A stretch of 64,000 nt of DNA from Favolaschia claudopus (GCA_037176885.1 JAWWNJ010000063.1:930001-994000); one strand, 5' to 3'; positions 1-12,220 are shown, counted from the stretch's first letter. Made by a program: numbers and translations. The notes: generated from the sequence alone by a model not told the origin.

Positions 1-184
1 AGGAAGTGTAGCGGTTCTTCTCGAGGGTGGAGGAGACCTGGGTCATGGTCCAGGCGATGAGCGGGATGGAGGTGACGCGGGTGAGGATGGTGATCTCAGG
101 CGCGTTCGAGGACGAGTCCTGAGAGGGAGAGGACTTGGAGGAGGAGGACTTGGAAGGCATTGGGACGCTGGAAGTCTGAGCCAT
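1..184 (-). CDS. N-terminal fragment of a gene leaving the left edge (perilipin/CAP20-like?)
   Basis: An ATG on the minus strand at 184-182 opens a frame that stays open to the window edge (61 codons). The first 27 or so residues are rich in Ser, Lys and Pro. They are followed by a segment beginning PEITILTRVTSIPLIAWT that looks like the start of the conserved part of a protein. Serine-rich leaders followed by a VTSIPL-type segment occur in basidiomycete lipid-droplet perilipin-like (CAP20/MPL1-type) proteins as I remember them, so that is a guess only. The rest of the gene lies outside the window. The frame and start are well supported, the function is not. Confidence 0.5.
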   Translation of the reverse strand, partial: MAQTSSVPMPSKSSSSKSSPSQDSSSNAPEITILTRVTSIPLIAWTMTQVSSTLEKNRYTS

Positions 185-3100
185 GGTGGTGGTACGAAAG
201 AAAGAAGGATTCCTGCCTTTTCTTTCGACGTGCCAAATATTTATGGGCCCGTCAAAGCATGTGTTTTTCGCACGTGATATTCGACGACAGCCTCAACGGC
301 ATTTGTTTTGACATTTTCACAGGCTTATCGCACAAGAAGCACAAGAATACACCAAGAATGCAGACAATTGGCGCTTGTATCCCGCCGGCGAGCAATGTGA
401 TTGCGGAATACTGTAAATTGGACTCGGAATTCATTCTAGAAATATTTTGGTGCGCGAAAATTGCGTCTTTTCTTGTGCATTTTGCACAGACGGAACCAAT
501 CGCAGTTGAATCGTTCGCAACGGATGCGTTCAGTTCTCCTGCACCGACTTCTTACCGAGGCTGAGTTCGATTGCATCTAGATACTCATTCGAAGCAATCC
601 TAAATGTTCTCGGCCGTTTCCCGACCTATTCTCGAGCTTGGGAAGGGCGAACTAACGGCGGCTTCACGGAAAGCTTGTGATTTTCGACGTGGATCTGCGC
701 AGCCGAAATCTAATCTATCTGTCATGATAACAGAGACATGAGATAATCTCTTCATCTTTCGACACTGCCACTATTCCCATCCTGTTGAGGTGACGTCAAG
801 GCTCAAGAATTATCTCTTTCTCGAGTACGATCTGGATCCGGATTGTCGAACGGCCAAAATATCGTCAGTCAGAAGACCCTTATATCCGAATTCTAATCCA
901 GTTTAACAGTCACTCGGCAGCGGGGTCCAGATGAGAGAGGATTATACTCAAGTATTCTGACACTACCTCATAACAAGGCAACATTTTCAGCAAGATTATG
1001 GATAGCATATCCAGCCAACTAATCAACTTTCGAAAACCCAACGAAGGTCGAAGTACTCGAGGATTGCAGATCACTTACTGAGTACAATACCTCTCCGCCT
1101 GGGCAACTGGAAAACATTTGGCAGGTTACAGTTTCAACAGGGACTCCTTCAAAGCTCACATTCACACAACAGAGAAAGAAAGATTGGTGACCTATGGGAA
1201 ATGCGATCCACCGCACCGGCTTCAAAAAATTGACCGTTGCTCTGGGTTGAATCACCGATAGCTGTTGCCAATTCCTCGATATTCTGTCACTATTCTGTCA
1301 ACAGTATTAGGGATTTTTTCTGCCTGCCAAACTTGTCGTCTAATTATTGATGTCCTCACCGAATTGGTTCGGTACCGGAGGTGAATACAACGCCACCGTT
1401 TGATCATGTGCACAAAATTCCGAGTTGGCCGTTGCTAGTGAGCAACTTTCGTAAAAGTGCCGGAGATTGTAATTGACATTCTTTATTTTAAGGCACGAAC
1501 ACCCCCAAAGGTTCCAGCTCTGTCGATGTTCAGAGCAGGAATTCTCTAACTCTTTCCCGGCCCAGCCCGAATCATCTCAGACCTTCTGCCTCCGCAAAGG
1601 ACGGAATCAAAAGTGAACGATACCCGACATCCAAGAGGCAGAACTCTTCACCCACAACCGCGACCGCTTGCTGCGTCGGGCATGCGCTCGCCCCGCAACT
1701 CAAAGGAAGCAAAATACACCCATAAAAGGGTAAATAATCCACCGACGCCGCATAAGCGACCAACAATCACTGCTCGCCAATTAATATCTGCATGCACCAC
1801 CAGCTATTGAATCCTCGTCTAATCGTCAGTCATATATCCGCCGCCGCCGCCGAGGCTGGCTTCCAGGGCCGCCGGCATAACTCACGCTTCAGCTCCGGCG
1901 TGTCCCATTGGTCAACCTTGATTTTGCCGGGCGTCGGCACGGATGATTCCGCGGCGTCTATTTGTTCGGTTTCGACGGTTGGCGTGCGTCTTCATAGGCA
2001 GATGCGGGAGGTAGTAAGTCTTACTAGTACTGTGTCGTGATTTCTGCTTTTCGCCGCGCGCTGCTGTTGGTTACAACGATTCGGAACAATAGAATATCCT
2101 TCCAATGCCTTCACCTCGGAGGATTGTAATCGCCGAGAGCAACAAAGGGAGCGATGGGCTTGCGACGGCGCTCGACTCGATCCAAAGTTCCTCTCTGATT
2201 CGCAAACGCTGTAATTCCAAGACTCGTCTCTTCAGCGTCCTACTAATTTTATAACAATATTTTTCAATGAGATAGGTTCCTAGCCAGCGAGTGATAGAGT
2301 CAGTTGTGCATTGACTGGAACTGCATCACAGGCTTTGGAATCAGAGTTTTAATGATTCGCCGACATCGTTTCTGGGTTTCCAGAGAATTGTCGGCGATCG
2401 GCTCCGATATCCGAAGGCCAAAGCGCTCAATATTGGTCCGATTTGGAAACATGTCTCATTATAAGCCCGTAGCGGGCTTCAGTTGGGCATACATTATAGG
2501 AGCAAGTCTAGGTAGCGAAGCTTACAGTTTTTAGAGGACATAAAAGGAGTGAATCTTCCGAAAAGTGCTTTCGTGGCACTCGTGCCACAGTGTATGTCAA
2601 ATTTTTAATCAACTTCAAACTTTGATGTCCTCAAATACTATAGCGGGGCCGTGTTACCCTCCACAATACCGCAAGGTGCAGTCTCTTGCACTGTGCAGTC
2701 CCCGCACAAGTCGTGTTCATGCCGGACAGAGTCGGTCCGACGCCAAGACAAGGGCACGCGGCTAAAAATAAAGGGATCATATATCCGCGAAAGGACATTT
2801 CCTTTTTTGTTCGACCGCCTCCGAAAAAACATTGAATTTATCCTAATTCGTCGCTGCCTTGTGTATCCTTGTGGGGATCAATCCAACACGTTGGGTCATA
2901 TGTTCCGTTTTCTCCGCCGTGCTCGCGATAGCCGCCAGTAGCCGCCTGTAGCCGCCCAAAATCTTTGACCGAAATCCCGATTCCCGAGGCTTTGGATTTT
3001 CTCGGTAGCGATGCATCTCGATACATATGGTGCAGATCGAAGCTCGAATAGATATACACGCGTGCAACGATTGTTATACCTTCTTAGAATCCAGCTGCAG

Positions 3101-3819
3101 TCTTAGACTACCGGCTTGGCTTTCAATTTTCTGGCCCTTTGTGCGCAAATTTCTGTGATTTGATTTTCTCGGAGACTGCAGATACCTAATCATCTGTACT
3201 TTGTACTTATCTGAACAGGATTGGCATTATTAATGCCGGCACTCAATAGCTTCTTTCATGACGATCCAAGAACTAAGATGACTACACTAAGTTCAACAAG
3301 TGAGATCTTTTTTCGTAAATTATCCCGCCTTGTTTTGGTTGGCCAGGGCTTAGTACCTGAACGCGCTCGGCCTAAAATTCGTGGATCGGGTGATATCGGT
3401 TTGAGATATTAGCTATCCAAGTTGTTGGATACTGTATGTACTAGCCCGACTTCGGTCATTGAACGCCGTCTCCAGTCAGGGATCTCGCTGGTATTTCCCT
3501 GACTTGAACCGGCCGGGAAGGAACCATTCAAATCGTCACCCATTGTTCTGTCATTTCGTGAAATTTAATCTATCTACAACGCAACCGGTTGCTGAATATC
3601 GTCGAGCCCATAGCAAGATACAGAGATGCAGTATGAAGGGGGGGAGATATTAAGTATTTACACTAAGGCAATACATACAATACGTTGTATATACGTATGT
3701 TAGCTAGAAAACGACGGCGACGCGATAGGGATTATATACAGGGAAAGCTACAAGTACTTTCTTAGCTAGCGTGTAGGGGGGAGGGGTATAAGAAGATGAA
3801 TGCGATGGCAATTACGATT
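185..3819. other. Long intergenic stretch with one arm of an inverted repeat
   Basis: No convincing gene is seen. Short open frames on both strands lack recognisable domains and credible intron structure. Bases about 1633-1945 resemble the reverse complement of about 7250-7545 and are annotated separately. The 3650-3819 stretch is AT-rich with repeated TATAC/GTATA tracts and is probably the 3' untranslated region of the neighbouring HMG-box gene. The left part should hold the promoter of the gene at the window edge. Confidence 0.5.
1633..1945 (+). repeat. Left arm of a diverged inverted repeat
   Basis: Shared blocks with the reverse complement of about 7250-7545, in the same order, include GAGGCAGAA..TTCTTCACCCA, AAGGGTAAAT, GACAATCACT/CAACAATCACT, TCCGCCGCCGCCGA and CCCATTGGTCAACCTTGA. 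The copies are too diverged to be recent. They may be remnants of one dispersed element or of a duplicated promoter region. They flank the HMG-box gene. Confidence 0.6.
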
Positions 3820-5413
3820 TCAGATTTGCGAAGGGTCCACATATTCATAATTATAGTGTAGGTCGAGATCTTCTGCGTCAAGCACGTCGAAGTCGAAGTC
3901 CATAGAGTCGTCGAATATGCCGCCGTTCCCGTGGACCCGCTGTTTCAGCCCAAGCTCGTACTCCTGCAATGCGGCAGCACGCGAGAGATATCCCTCGTCT
4001 TCGGCGTCCGTACCAGTGACGGGCATTTTAGGTGGAATTTCGTGCAACGTGGTACCGGACCACGGTGCGCCCAGGCTGATGCCAGTGCCAACAACGTACG
4101 CCCCGCGCTCAAGCGGCCACTTGTCCCCTACCAGCGCCGCAGCCCTGCTATCTAGGTCATCCGTCTCCTCCACCACATCGCCAACCGCGGCAGAATCGTA
4201 CATGAGGACGGTTTCTGGTGAGCTGATCCACGCGGGTGCGTTCATGCGTAACGGTTGGGGTGCGCTCAGCTTTGGCGGTAGGCAGCTGGGTACCGGTGTT
4301 GGCCCGACCGGCGAGGTACTGCTGCTGGCGGTGCTGCTAGTGCTGACGCCGCCATCCCATCCCGCGAGCGACGACGCGACGGCTGCGAGGGGCGACATGT
4401 GCTCTGCTGGCGTAAAGAGCGCAGCGGGGTTGAGGGTGTGAAGTTGTGCGGAGGCGGGATGTGGAAAATGGGCATGGGGTCGCAAGTCTGGCCGACTCGT
4501 CAAAAATACATTCTGAAAAGGAACAAAGAAAGACGGTCGACATCAGCAGAGCGAAGTGAGAAAGGAGGATCAAGGAATCTACCTGCGAGACGCGTTGCGG
4601 GTCGAATCCTACTCCGAAAGGTTGTGGTGGTGAAGGCATGAAGTCAACGGTATTCCAATTCCAATTTTGAGTCACCGAGCGGGAGCGACGCTTGGAAAGC
4701 TGTTTGGGGGGCCGCTCTGGCTGATCCCAGTCTTCTCCCGGCAAAAAGACGGAGTTGAAAAGTTGTTCGCCCAGAGTAACAGGTACGGACGAGGAGCGTC
4801 GACGGTCTGATTTTGTTGTCGTTACGGAAGGGTCTTCGAGCGGGGCAGACCCCGGGGACGGCGGCGGCTGGTCGATCGGCGATGAAAGGGTGTTATTGTC
4901 GCTACTGACGGCCGTAGAGACGGTCAGGGTGGGGGAGGGAAGTCGGGGCGGTCTCGGTTTCGGTACCAAGGCATATGGAGGGCGCCGTGCGTTGTTGTTT
5001 TTGTGTTGTCGCTGTGGTCGATACTGGTAATTTGGATACGCACGACTGTGTTTTTCCTTCGCGATCTCGGCAAGCTGCTGGTATCTCTGCTTCTCTTCCG
5101 GGGGAAGGAGGTGCCAGGCGTCAGCGGCTTTCCTAGATAACCCGACAACCGCCGTGTCCCCGCGTCGAGCTCCAGGCTTCTTGTGTAGGCGCGTATACTC
5201 GGCGCGGAAGATGATAAACGAGTTTGGGGGACGCGGGATTTTCGACTCTTTGCTGGGAAGAATGCCGATTGAAGGAGGATCGACAGACGACGACGAAGAG
5301 CGTTTTGGAGCAGCGTCGAGCTGAAAGGTGAATTGGTGAGCTCGTTGAGGGTCGACTATGTCGCCATCTGGGCTGACGGACGTCCAACCCAGCACGCGTG
5401 TCGGAGAGGACAT
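3820..5413 (-). CDS. HMG-box transcription factor
   Basis: Two exons (5413-4583 and 4512-3820) joined by a GT-AG intron give 507 residues. An HMG box lies at about residues 60-133. It opens with PRPPNSFIIFRAEYTRLH and contains the conserved basic and aromatic core (SRKAADAWHLLPPEEKQRY, then a YPNYQYRPQR tail). This is the fungal MATA/Ste11-like class, in which sequence-specific factors bind the DNA minor groove. The rest is Pro/Ser/Arg-rich and apparently disordered, with an acidic C-terminus. The start at 5413 (MSSPTRVLGW) was preferred to an in-frame ATG 52 codons upstream because that extension looks non-conserved. No homeodomain or pheromone genes are nearby, so nothing ties it to a mating-type locus. 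It probably regulates development or the pheromone response. Confidence 0.85.
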
Positions 5414-8181
5414 GGCGAGGCGGAATAAAAGGAGTATAGCATGACTTGGTGGCTGGTTAAAAGACCTTGAGAGTGACCACCGAGGTCCGCCATGGATTGT
5501 AGGACCGCGGATATCGTCGAGAGGGTCGCTTTTGAAAACAAAGGAATCAAGGTTCGGCAAACTGCGCACGTCCGATTGACATGATCAACTTCTTTTGTTT
5601 GATTTTGAAATAGACTGTCGTGCTGTGCTTAGTGCCATCATATAGTCCAAATATGGTCCAGACTCTGGACAAAGCAGTCAACGAAGTCTGTTCGTAGCAA
5701 TCCAGAGCTCAGATTTAGGCACGGATTCGAGTCGATTCAGAATATTTTTGAGGTCACTTCCTGGTTTACTGCGGTTTTTTTCTTTTTCTTTTGCACAATA
5801 AATATCCTGTTGTTGGAGTCAGTTGGACTTTGGCTGAAATCGTATCAGGCACCTGCTTGGTCGATCTTTCGTCCGTATTTAGCGCTCGTCCGTCATTTGT
5901 ACATGTACAATCGACAATCTTGACATACATCACTTTTTGACGTTCTCAGCATATGTTTCGCCATTTTGGGGCAGCTTCTCTCAAGTTCGAACGGTTTGAA
6001 GGCCGGACTTTAGACTTTTCGCAAGTGTCGGATCGGATGAAGCGCCAACGGGAAAAACAGGGCTTACAGGAAGCAAACCGCGGCCCACCGGCGAAGTCAA
6101 TGGTGAACCAAAGATGGGCAGAGGGTGAGTCCGATAAAATCGGTGTCAAAGTGCGCATACCTCGGCATTCATTCCTATTATTCAGGGGCCTTTTATGAGC
6201 GCAAGTCAATGTCGACGTCGCGGGTCGGCGGAGGCGGCATCTGTATTCAATAATTGAGGATGCCGAAGGAATTGAAATAAGTATTGGTTGGTATGCACCG
6301 GAAGCAAAATATGACGCCTGAAATTGCCGAAAGACAAGATTGTTCGAGGAGGGAGTTCAAGTTGAGAATATTTCCGTGCTCGTTCGTTCGCGAAGAGTCC
6401 TTGGATTCTCAGCGTGCGGACAACAAAACTGATGCACATGAAATTCTTACTTGGAAATGCCAGTGACGCAGACATAGTCGGTGTTTGCCAAAAGGGATAA
6501 ATTCGCTCGAAAAGTGAACATCCAGTCATAGTTACATCGTTCGAACTGGAGGCTGTAGCGAAGCAGCGAAATTCAGGAGATTTCTCTCTCTAAATTTGTT
6601 TCCCTAGCCTGATCGTAAATCACGCTAAGTATATCTTGGAGGCTGAATGCACTTCCCTGAGTACCGCCAGTCGTGGAGTAGAAACGTGCATCTTTCGAGA
6701 ACGAGGGACAGGATCTGGGGTGAATATCTGCATCAAGGGAGCATATGCTACAGGGTTCCGCCTTGAGCGTGACGCATGGCTGAATCTCGCTGGCTGTTGT
6801 GCATCCTGATATTCGACGGTGACTTGCCTCGGGTCTCCTCGGACGGCCAAAACATCTACGCAAAAGCACCCCGAAGAGCAGTGAAATCATCGTGATATCG
6901 TCTGATATCCTAGAATTTATACACATGCGAACACTATTCCATATCGATGTCTTCGGGTTCGGTTTATCGGTCGAGCCCAGTGACCTGTGTGCGACGCCGG
7001 CAAGGGCAATACTACTATAGTCCGAGTCGAAGAGGTTTCGCGTGCGCATATCATGATGGCGTCTCTCGGGAAGATTCCCAGTACTTGGATGCCAAGGGTG
7101 TCTGTCCAGAGCAGGGACTAGTGGTGTTGAGGGTGCAGAGCAGCAAAAGAAGACTCCAAGTCGTAGATAAACCAACAGTTGCCGGAGATACGCAAACAGG
7201 TTAGGTGCGACAAGAGGAGTGAAGGTTACGAGGCAACCCGAACTATTCCGAACTCCTCGTGCCGGGCCGGCCAAATTCAAGGTTGACCAATGGGAACACC
7301 CGGACTTGAGGCGTGGGTAAGTGGCGGTGAAAGCCGAACAGACCAGACCATCCTCGGCGGCGGCGGAAATTAGCAAATGGCGCATCAAGATTCATTAGCG
7401 CGAGGCACTCGTCAGAAAGTGATTGTCGCTCTTTGGCGGCGGCGGCCGGGGTGATTTACCCTTATACAGGTGTTTGCAGCACGGCGAAAGCGCACCGCCG
7501 GGAATCGCGGAGGATGGTCTTGGGTGAAGAACTTCTGCCTCAGTTGCAAACTCCCGATAACATTTCCGCAACCTGTGACTATAGTTTTAAAGAGATGTGC
7601 ACGGCAAGGTCATCATCCCCATATTTTCCCAATCCCGCTTCCTCCTACGCGTCTGATGCCTACACAAGACCTGCCTCCTTCGCTAAGGCAAAGAAGAGTG
7701 AGTTTGAATTGCCTAGCAAGTTCTGTGGGTTGTCGAACTCCGTCACTTCGCCCTTTTAACTCCTGGTCAGTACTTGATGGAAGGTGGCACCCGGTTGGTG
7801 TAGCAAGATCTGGGACATACCTCGTGCATGACCAGGATACGACTGCATCCTATTATTGTATTGAGTCTATGCCTGTGCGTAGTTATGTGTAAAACGAAAG
7901 CAGGTACGAATGAACGTAGGCACGAACGCGATAGTGATAATGGTGGTGTCCTCGAAGGCAGGGCCTTGGATAATTTCCTGGACGATATCGTTATTATCAT
8001 AGTAAACGAATTCGGTGAAGAATAAAGATACCTGGATCGCATTGTCCGTTTCCCAATCAACTGCAGACGTTGCTGGCGAGACAATTAGAAATGGCGGACG
8101 TCAAAGCCGTGAACACGACACACCCTCATCCAACACCAATATCTTTGACTACCGAAAGCATGTGAGAAGACAATCGTCAGA
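5414..8181. other. Intergenic stretch with the right arm of the inverted repeat
   Basis: The 5414-5950 part should carry the HMG-box promoter. The remainder holds only scattered open frames, the longest on the minus strand at 6573-7388, with no recognisable domain. The segment about 7250-7545 matches the reverse complement of 1633-1945. No other gene is seen. Confidence 0.45.
7250..7545 (-). repeat. Right arm of a diverged inverted repeat
   Basis: Read on the minus strand, this segment matches 1633-1945 in ordered blocks, including a run of GCC/CCG triplets and CCCATTGGTCAACCTTGA. The arms are about 5.3 kb apart with the HMG-box gene between them. Similarity ends abruptly on both sides. Confidence 0.6.
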
Positions 8182-8443
8182 CGGTATGCCATGAACATAC
8201 CCTTCTCAACATTGCTCGAGCTAGACTAAGCAGCTGCTTTTGACCGGCCGAGAGGCTACTATCCTGCAACAGAGCTGTATCCAAACCTTCCGGAAGGCCT
8301 TCGACATATTCCCTCGGATGCGCTTGATCGAGCGCAGTCCATATATCGACATCGTCGTGTTTGCCCATAGAATCGAGGTTTTGGCGTAAAGTCCCTTCGA
8401 AAATCTGCGGGAGCTGTGGAACAATAGACATCGACGAGCGCAC
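8177..8443 (-). pseudogene. ABC transporter (ABCC/MRP-type) fragment
   Basis: The minus-strand frame reads like the second nucleotide-binding domain of a full-size ABCC multidrug transporter: a RSSMSIVPQLPQIFEGTL segment (the Q-loop region VPQxPxIFEGT), DIWTALDQAHPREYVEGLP, and the ABC signature SLSAGQKQLLSLARAML. The frame ends just before the Walker B aspartate is expected. No Walker A, transmembrane segment or other exon is visible around it. It is an isolated gene scrap of about 85 codons, not a working transporter. Confidence 0.75.
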
Positions 8444-8810
8444 TGACGGCAGAATTAATGGATGGGTATTAACACTTCCAAGGACAGTCCACGATTATGA
8501 AGTCTGATGGTTTTGATGTCAACGCACCGAGGAGACTGGAATTGAGGATGCCCTCTTCAAGTCGAATTCCCTGATGCGTGACCATGGGGTGAATCCTTCG
8601 CAACAAGTTATTTTCGATCTCCTGAGATTCCGATATTGAGAGATGCAATCACCTTCAGCACTATTACAATGTTGAGCCATTGAACACAGTGGCTAGACAT
8701 TGTAGACAATGGTAGCAAGAAGAAAGTAGCAAGGCTGCTTGAATGCCAGTGGTGGTCACCAACTCCGAGTCGCGACTCGCGGGACCGTATAATTGACAGA
8801 GTCAAGCCTA

Positions 8811-9074
8811 CTGTACTAATCCGATCGGTTGTTCACGTTATGTGTGACGGCCCGTCGTGAACTGAACTTTTTGAAGGTGGTGACGGGTGACACCGAGTTT
8901 CTTGGCCCAGAAAGGGCAAGAAAATCAAAAAAATCTCCGGCCGGCATGTGCCGAGCAATGCCGGCCTCCCATATATGGTAGTTTTGATGTGATTGACGTG
9001 TTGTGAACAACTTGTTCAATGAACAATTTGGGTGACGGGTGACACCCAGTGAACAACCGATCGGATTAGTACAG
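8811..9074. mobile_element. MITE with 26-bp perfect terminal inverted repeats and TA duplication
   Basis: The left end CTGTACTAATCCGATCGG (8811 on) and the right end (9074 backwards) are perfect inverted repeats over 26 bases. Each is bordered by TA (8809-8810 and 9075-9076). At 264 bp with no coding capacity, this fits a non-autonomous Tc1/mariner-type element. The interior carries a repeated GTGACGGGTGACAC motif. It lies about 210 bp upstream of the first BTB gene. Confidence 0.88.
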
Positions 9075-9235
9075 TATATGTAAGTCAGATTGGTTGTATG
9101 ACTCGGAGGCATATACATAGGTACAATGTGAATGATAGACGCCGCCCGTCCAGTGGTCAACCAGTGGGCGCGGTCACGGTGATAAACGGTTGGTGACCGT
9201 GGTTCGTGTTCAATGACAACAAGATGTCTGGTCAG

Positions 9236-9253
9236 ATCGATCAATTGATCGAT
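9236..9253. promoter_or_regulatory. Perfect 18-bp palindrome upstream of a BTB gene
   Basis: ATCGATCAATTGATCGAT is a perfect palindrome ending 31 bp before the ATG of the first BTB gene. Its core GATCAATTGATC recurs at 31339-31350, 26 bp before another BTB start. A single GATCAA occurs at a similar place before five more copies. Confidence 0.5.
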
Positions 9254-9284
9254 GATCCGTCACCAAATCTCTGCCGCTCCCACC

Positions 9285-10310
9285 ATGTCTCACGACAACT
9301 TGCCTCCAGCAAAACGCCAACGCGTAGAAAACGCGCCCATAACGCGTTCGGAAACGTGGATGGATGATGGAAATGTTGTTCTGCAGGCCAAAAACATCCA
9401 GTTTCGCGTGCATTGGAGCCTACTGGCGCTGCATTCGTCTGTCTTCAGTGACATGCGAGGGCTTCCCCAACCTACAGATCAACCCACGGTTGAAGGATGC
9501 CCTGTTGTTGAACTCGCAGACGACTCTGTCGATGTGGGCTATATACTGAAGGCCCTCTATAACCCGTTGGTATACTTCATTTCCGTCGTACCGTTCTAAT
9601 TGTATGCGCTGTAGCACGTTTCTAGCGGAGGAGAAGCTTCCCTTTTCCGCGATTTCCGCTCTTTTGCGCATGGGGCGCAAGTACGACTTTCGTGACTTGT
9701 TCAAATCTGCAGTAAAGCGTCTCACATCTGAGTTCCCATCGACCTTCGAAGAGTATGAAAGAATGGAGTCGGAGCCCGGCTACACCACCATGCAGTATCA
9801 AGGAGGGATAGAGTTCGACATCATTGCATTGGCTAAGGAAAACAACATCATGACTGTATTGCCGACTGTATGCTTTCAAGTTGCACGCAGAATTCCTACC
9901 CCGGTACGTAGTTTGGAGCTTCAGAGACAATGGAGGAGAATTTACCGGTTCTGCAGGCGCTTTGTGAAGGTATCCAAAGACCGAACGGCACGATCGCTCG
10001 CCTCTCCCCCGAAGACCTAACCCGCTGCATTGTAGCCCGCGAAAAACTTTTGGGGCAACAACTTCAATCTGGTCACACGTTTGGATGGGCACGCAAGTGG
10101 CCGTTTGGCATCTGCTCCTCAGAGAATCATTGCCGCAATTTACGTTCATTGCTTCAAGACAATCTTATTGACGCGGTGATCATTGGTGCCTTCGGACAAG
10201 CGAGTGATCTAGAGGACCTCACATTTTGTCGCACTTGTCGCGAGCACGATGGCGGATGGACGGAAGAAGCTGTGGGAGCTATTTCAATCTCCCTTCGTGG
10301 AACCAACTGA
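9285..10310 (+). pseudogene. BTB/POZ protein, copy 1, probably decaying
   Basis: Exon 1 (9285-9565) carries the basic AKRQRV motif and the first half of a BTB domain, including RVHWSLLALHSSVFSDM. Exon 2 (from 9615) carries the second half with FRDLFKSAVKRLTSEFP. The gap before the third exon is only about 23 bases (9904-9926) where sister genes have a spliceable intron of about 50-65, and reading through it shifts the frame. Near the end, the conserved GRKKLWEL and LPSWNQLKND motifs (10254-10318) lie in other frames. A truncated or altered product remains possible. Confidence 0.75.
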
Positions 10311-10825
10311 AGAACGATGTATGATTTCTTTCTTGTGTTTGTGGCTGAAATGCCTGGGTTCTAACTGCAGTGTTCTTGTTCAACTCTGCTGAATGATTTG
10401 CGGGCTTTTCGCGGGATTTGATTATTCGAGTTCCGATCATTTGCATCATGTTGTTCCTTTCAAGTTCCTCGTGGCTGAAAGGCAACACTCGTCCTGCCCG
10501 ACTTGAAACAAAGCTTAACTCATTACAATGATCAAGCTATTATTCAACGGATGCCTTGCCACGGAACTTTTCGATCGACAAGCTCGCTGAGATCGAAAAT
10601 CTCCTCAAAGCACTCGGTATTCTGTGTTCAGTGCCAAGAAACGATGATCAATAGACCCCACAGTGACGCTTTGGCCTGATTGACCCACCGGCTTTGTTCT
10701 GATCATGATCTTTTCGAAGTCGACCCCCGGCTATTCGACCCACTTTTCATTGTTCCATGAACGTCGGGTTACGGACCGAACCGGTGGCCGATCAAGTGGC
10801 CACATATCTCTTTCTTCTTGCCACC
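10311..10825. other. Intergenic region between BTB copies 1 and 2
   Basis: Nothing coding is seen. The last 80 bases form the promoter region of copy 2, with GATCAA at 10790-10795 and a CCACC context before the ATG. Confidence 0.5.
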
Positions 10826-11896
10826 ATGTCTTCACCCCCCGCAAAACGGAAACGCACCGAAACCTCAGATATCACGCGTTCGAAGATTTATTTCGAAGAT
10901 GGAAATGTTGTCCTGGAGGCCGGAAATACAAAGCACTGGCGTGTCCACAAAGGCGTACTCAGCCACAAGTCCACCGTGTTCAGTGGCATGGTGCAGAAAT
11001 TGCAGCCTCCCAGTCAGCGCATCGTTGACGGATGCCCCGTGCTTGCTCTCTCCGATGATCCACAAGATGTCGAGTATCTCATGAAAGCACTCTACCACCC
11101 GTGAGCTCCTGGACCTTTAGCATTGAATCTCCGGCACAGTGATTTTGACATACCATTGCATTGAGGTCGTTTCACTGCAAAAAAGTGCTCCAATTCCCGA
11201 TTGTCAGGGCGTTAATCAGACTCGGTCGTCAATACCGATATGAATATCTGTACGAGTCGGGGCTGGATCGCATCAGAACTGAATTTCCTTCGACCCTCGA
11301 GAAATACGACGAGGCGACAAATTCCTACCAGACCATCGAACCCTACAACGGTCTCAGCCGAGATATACTATCTCTCGCTAGCGAAGATAAAATTCTATCT
11401 GTCTTGCCAGGGGCATACTATAATGCCACAAAGTTTGGCTTGGTGCGTACGCAATTCAACTATATATATAACATGAATCTTATGACTGCATGCGCATATT
11501 CAGGAAGAGCTCCTTCGAGGAATCGAGAGACCGGACGGCACAATGTCTTTCCTTTCCACCGCCGATCTGACCAAGTGTCTGTTCGCTCGTGAAAAAATAT
11601 TCGTCACCCAATTTCAACCCGGTTATACCCTAGGATGGGTTAGAAGGTGGGAGTTTGGTGGTTGCACCACGCCAGCGAAACGTCGCACCGAGCGGGAGGG
11701 GATACTTGCGATGTACATGGACGCGGCAACTGTTGATGCTCTGATGAAACCGGGGGATCTCGAGGACCATGGGCTCTGCCTGACTTGTACCACCACAGCG
11801 CACGAGTGTATCCGCGCGGGTCGAAAGAGGATGTGGGTTGAACTGCCCACTTTTTTTGGCCTCCCTCCATGGGATGGGTTGAACCACGGCTGCTAG
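10826..11896 (+). CDS. BTB/POZ domain protein, copy 2
   Basis: Three exons (10826-11100, 11166-11442, 11504-11896) encode 314 residues. The N-terminus has the family basic motif as AKRKR, a possible nuclear signal. A BTB domain spans exons 1 and 2. In exon 3 the family motifs are GYTLGWVRRWEF, LCLTCTT and GRKRMWVELPTFFGLPPW. The first cysteine pair is altered here (GGCTTPAKRR keeps one Cys). It is more diverged than most sisters: GNTKHWRVHKGVLSHKSTVF replaces the usual QFRVHWSVL. BTB proteins commonly dimerise and can act as cullin-3 adaptors or transcription cofactors. That role is inferred for this family, not shown. Confidence 0.85.
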
Positions 11897-12220
11897 AATC
11901 CTCTCAATTTTTAATTAGCTGTGTTTACTCGTTCGCTTATTATTATTCTTCTTTACCATTCCGCCGAACTCGAAGTATATGTCACTTAAATTAGTATATT
12001 CATTTATATCATGTTATAATTGAGTCTCGTAGAGTCCCGTTAAACTTGTTGATTATTGAGCTAGAACATATTCTGTGTACTTACTTGCAAGTGGGACGTC
12101 CCACTCATGTACAGTGTATCTAATTCGAACGAAACCTTCAACATTCCCACGGTTCAAAACTCGGATCAAACTTGGGCCTGCAGTGATCAAACGATCAAAA
12201 CCTGCTTTCCTCCTCCCACC

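Noticed and set aside
3820..5413. Mating-type locus based on the HMG box
   Set aside because: Agaricomycete mating loci carry homeodomain or pheromone/receptor genes, and none is present here.
6573..7388. A 271-codon minus-strand open frame
   Set aside because: It has no recognisable domain, overlaps the diverged repeat arm, and lacks the codon regularity and intron pattern of neighbouring genes.
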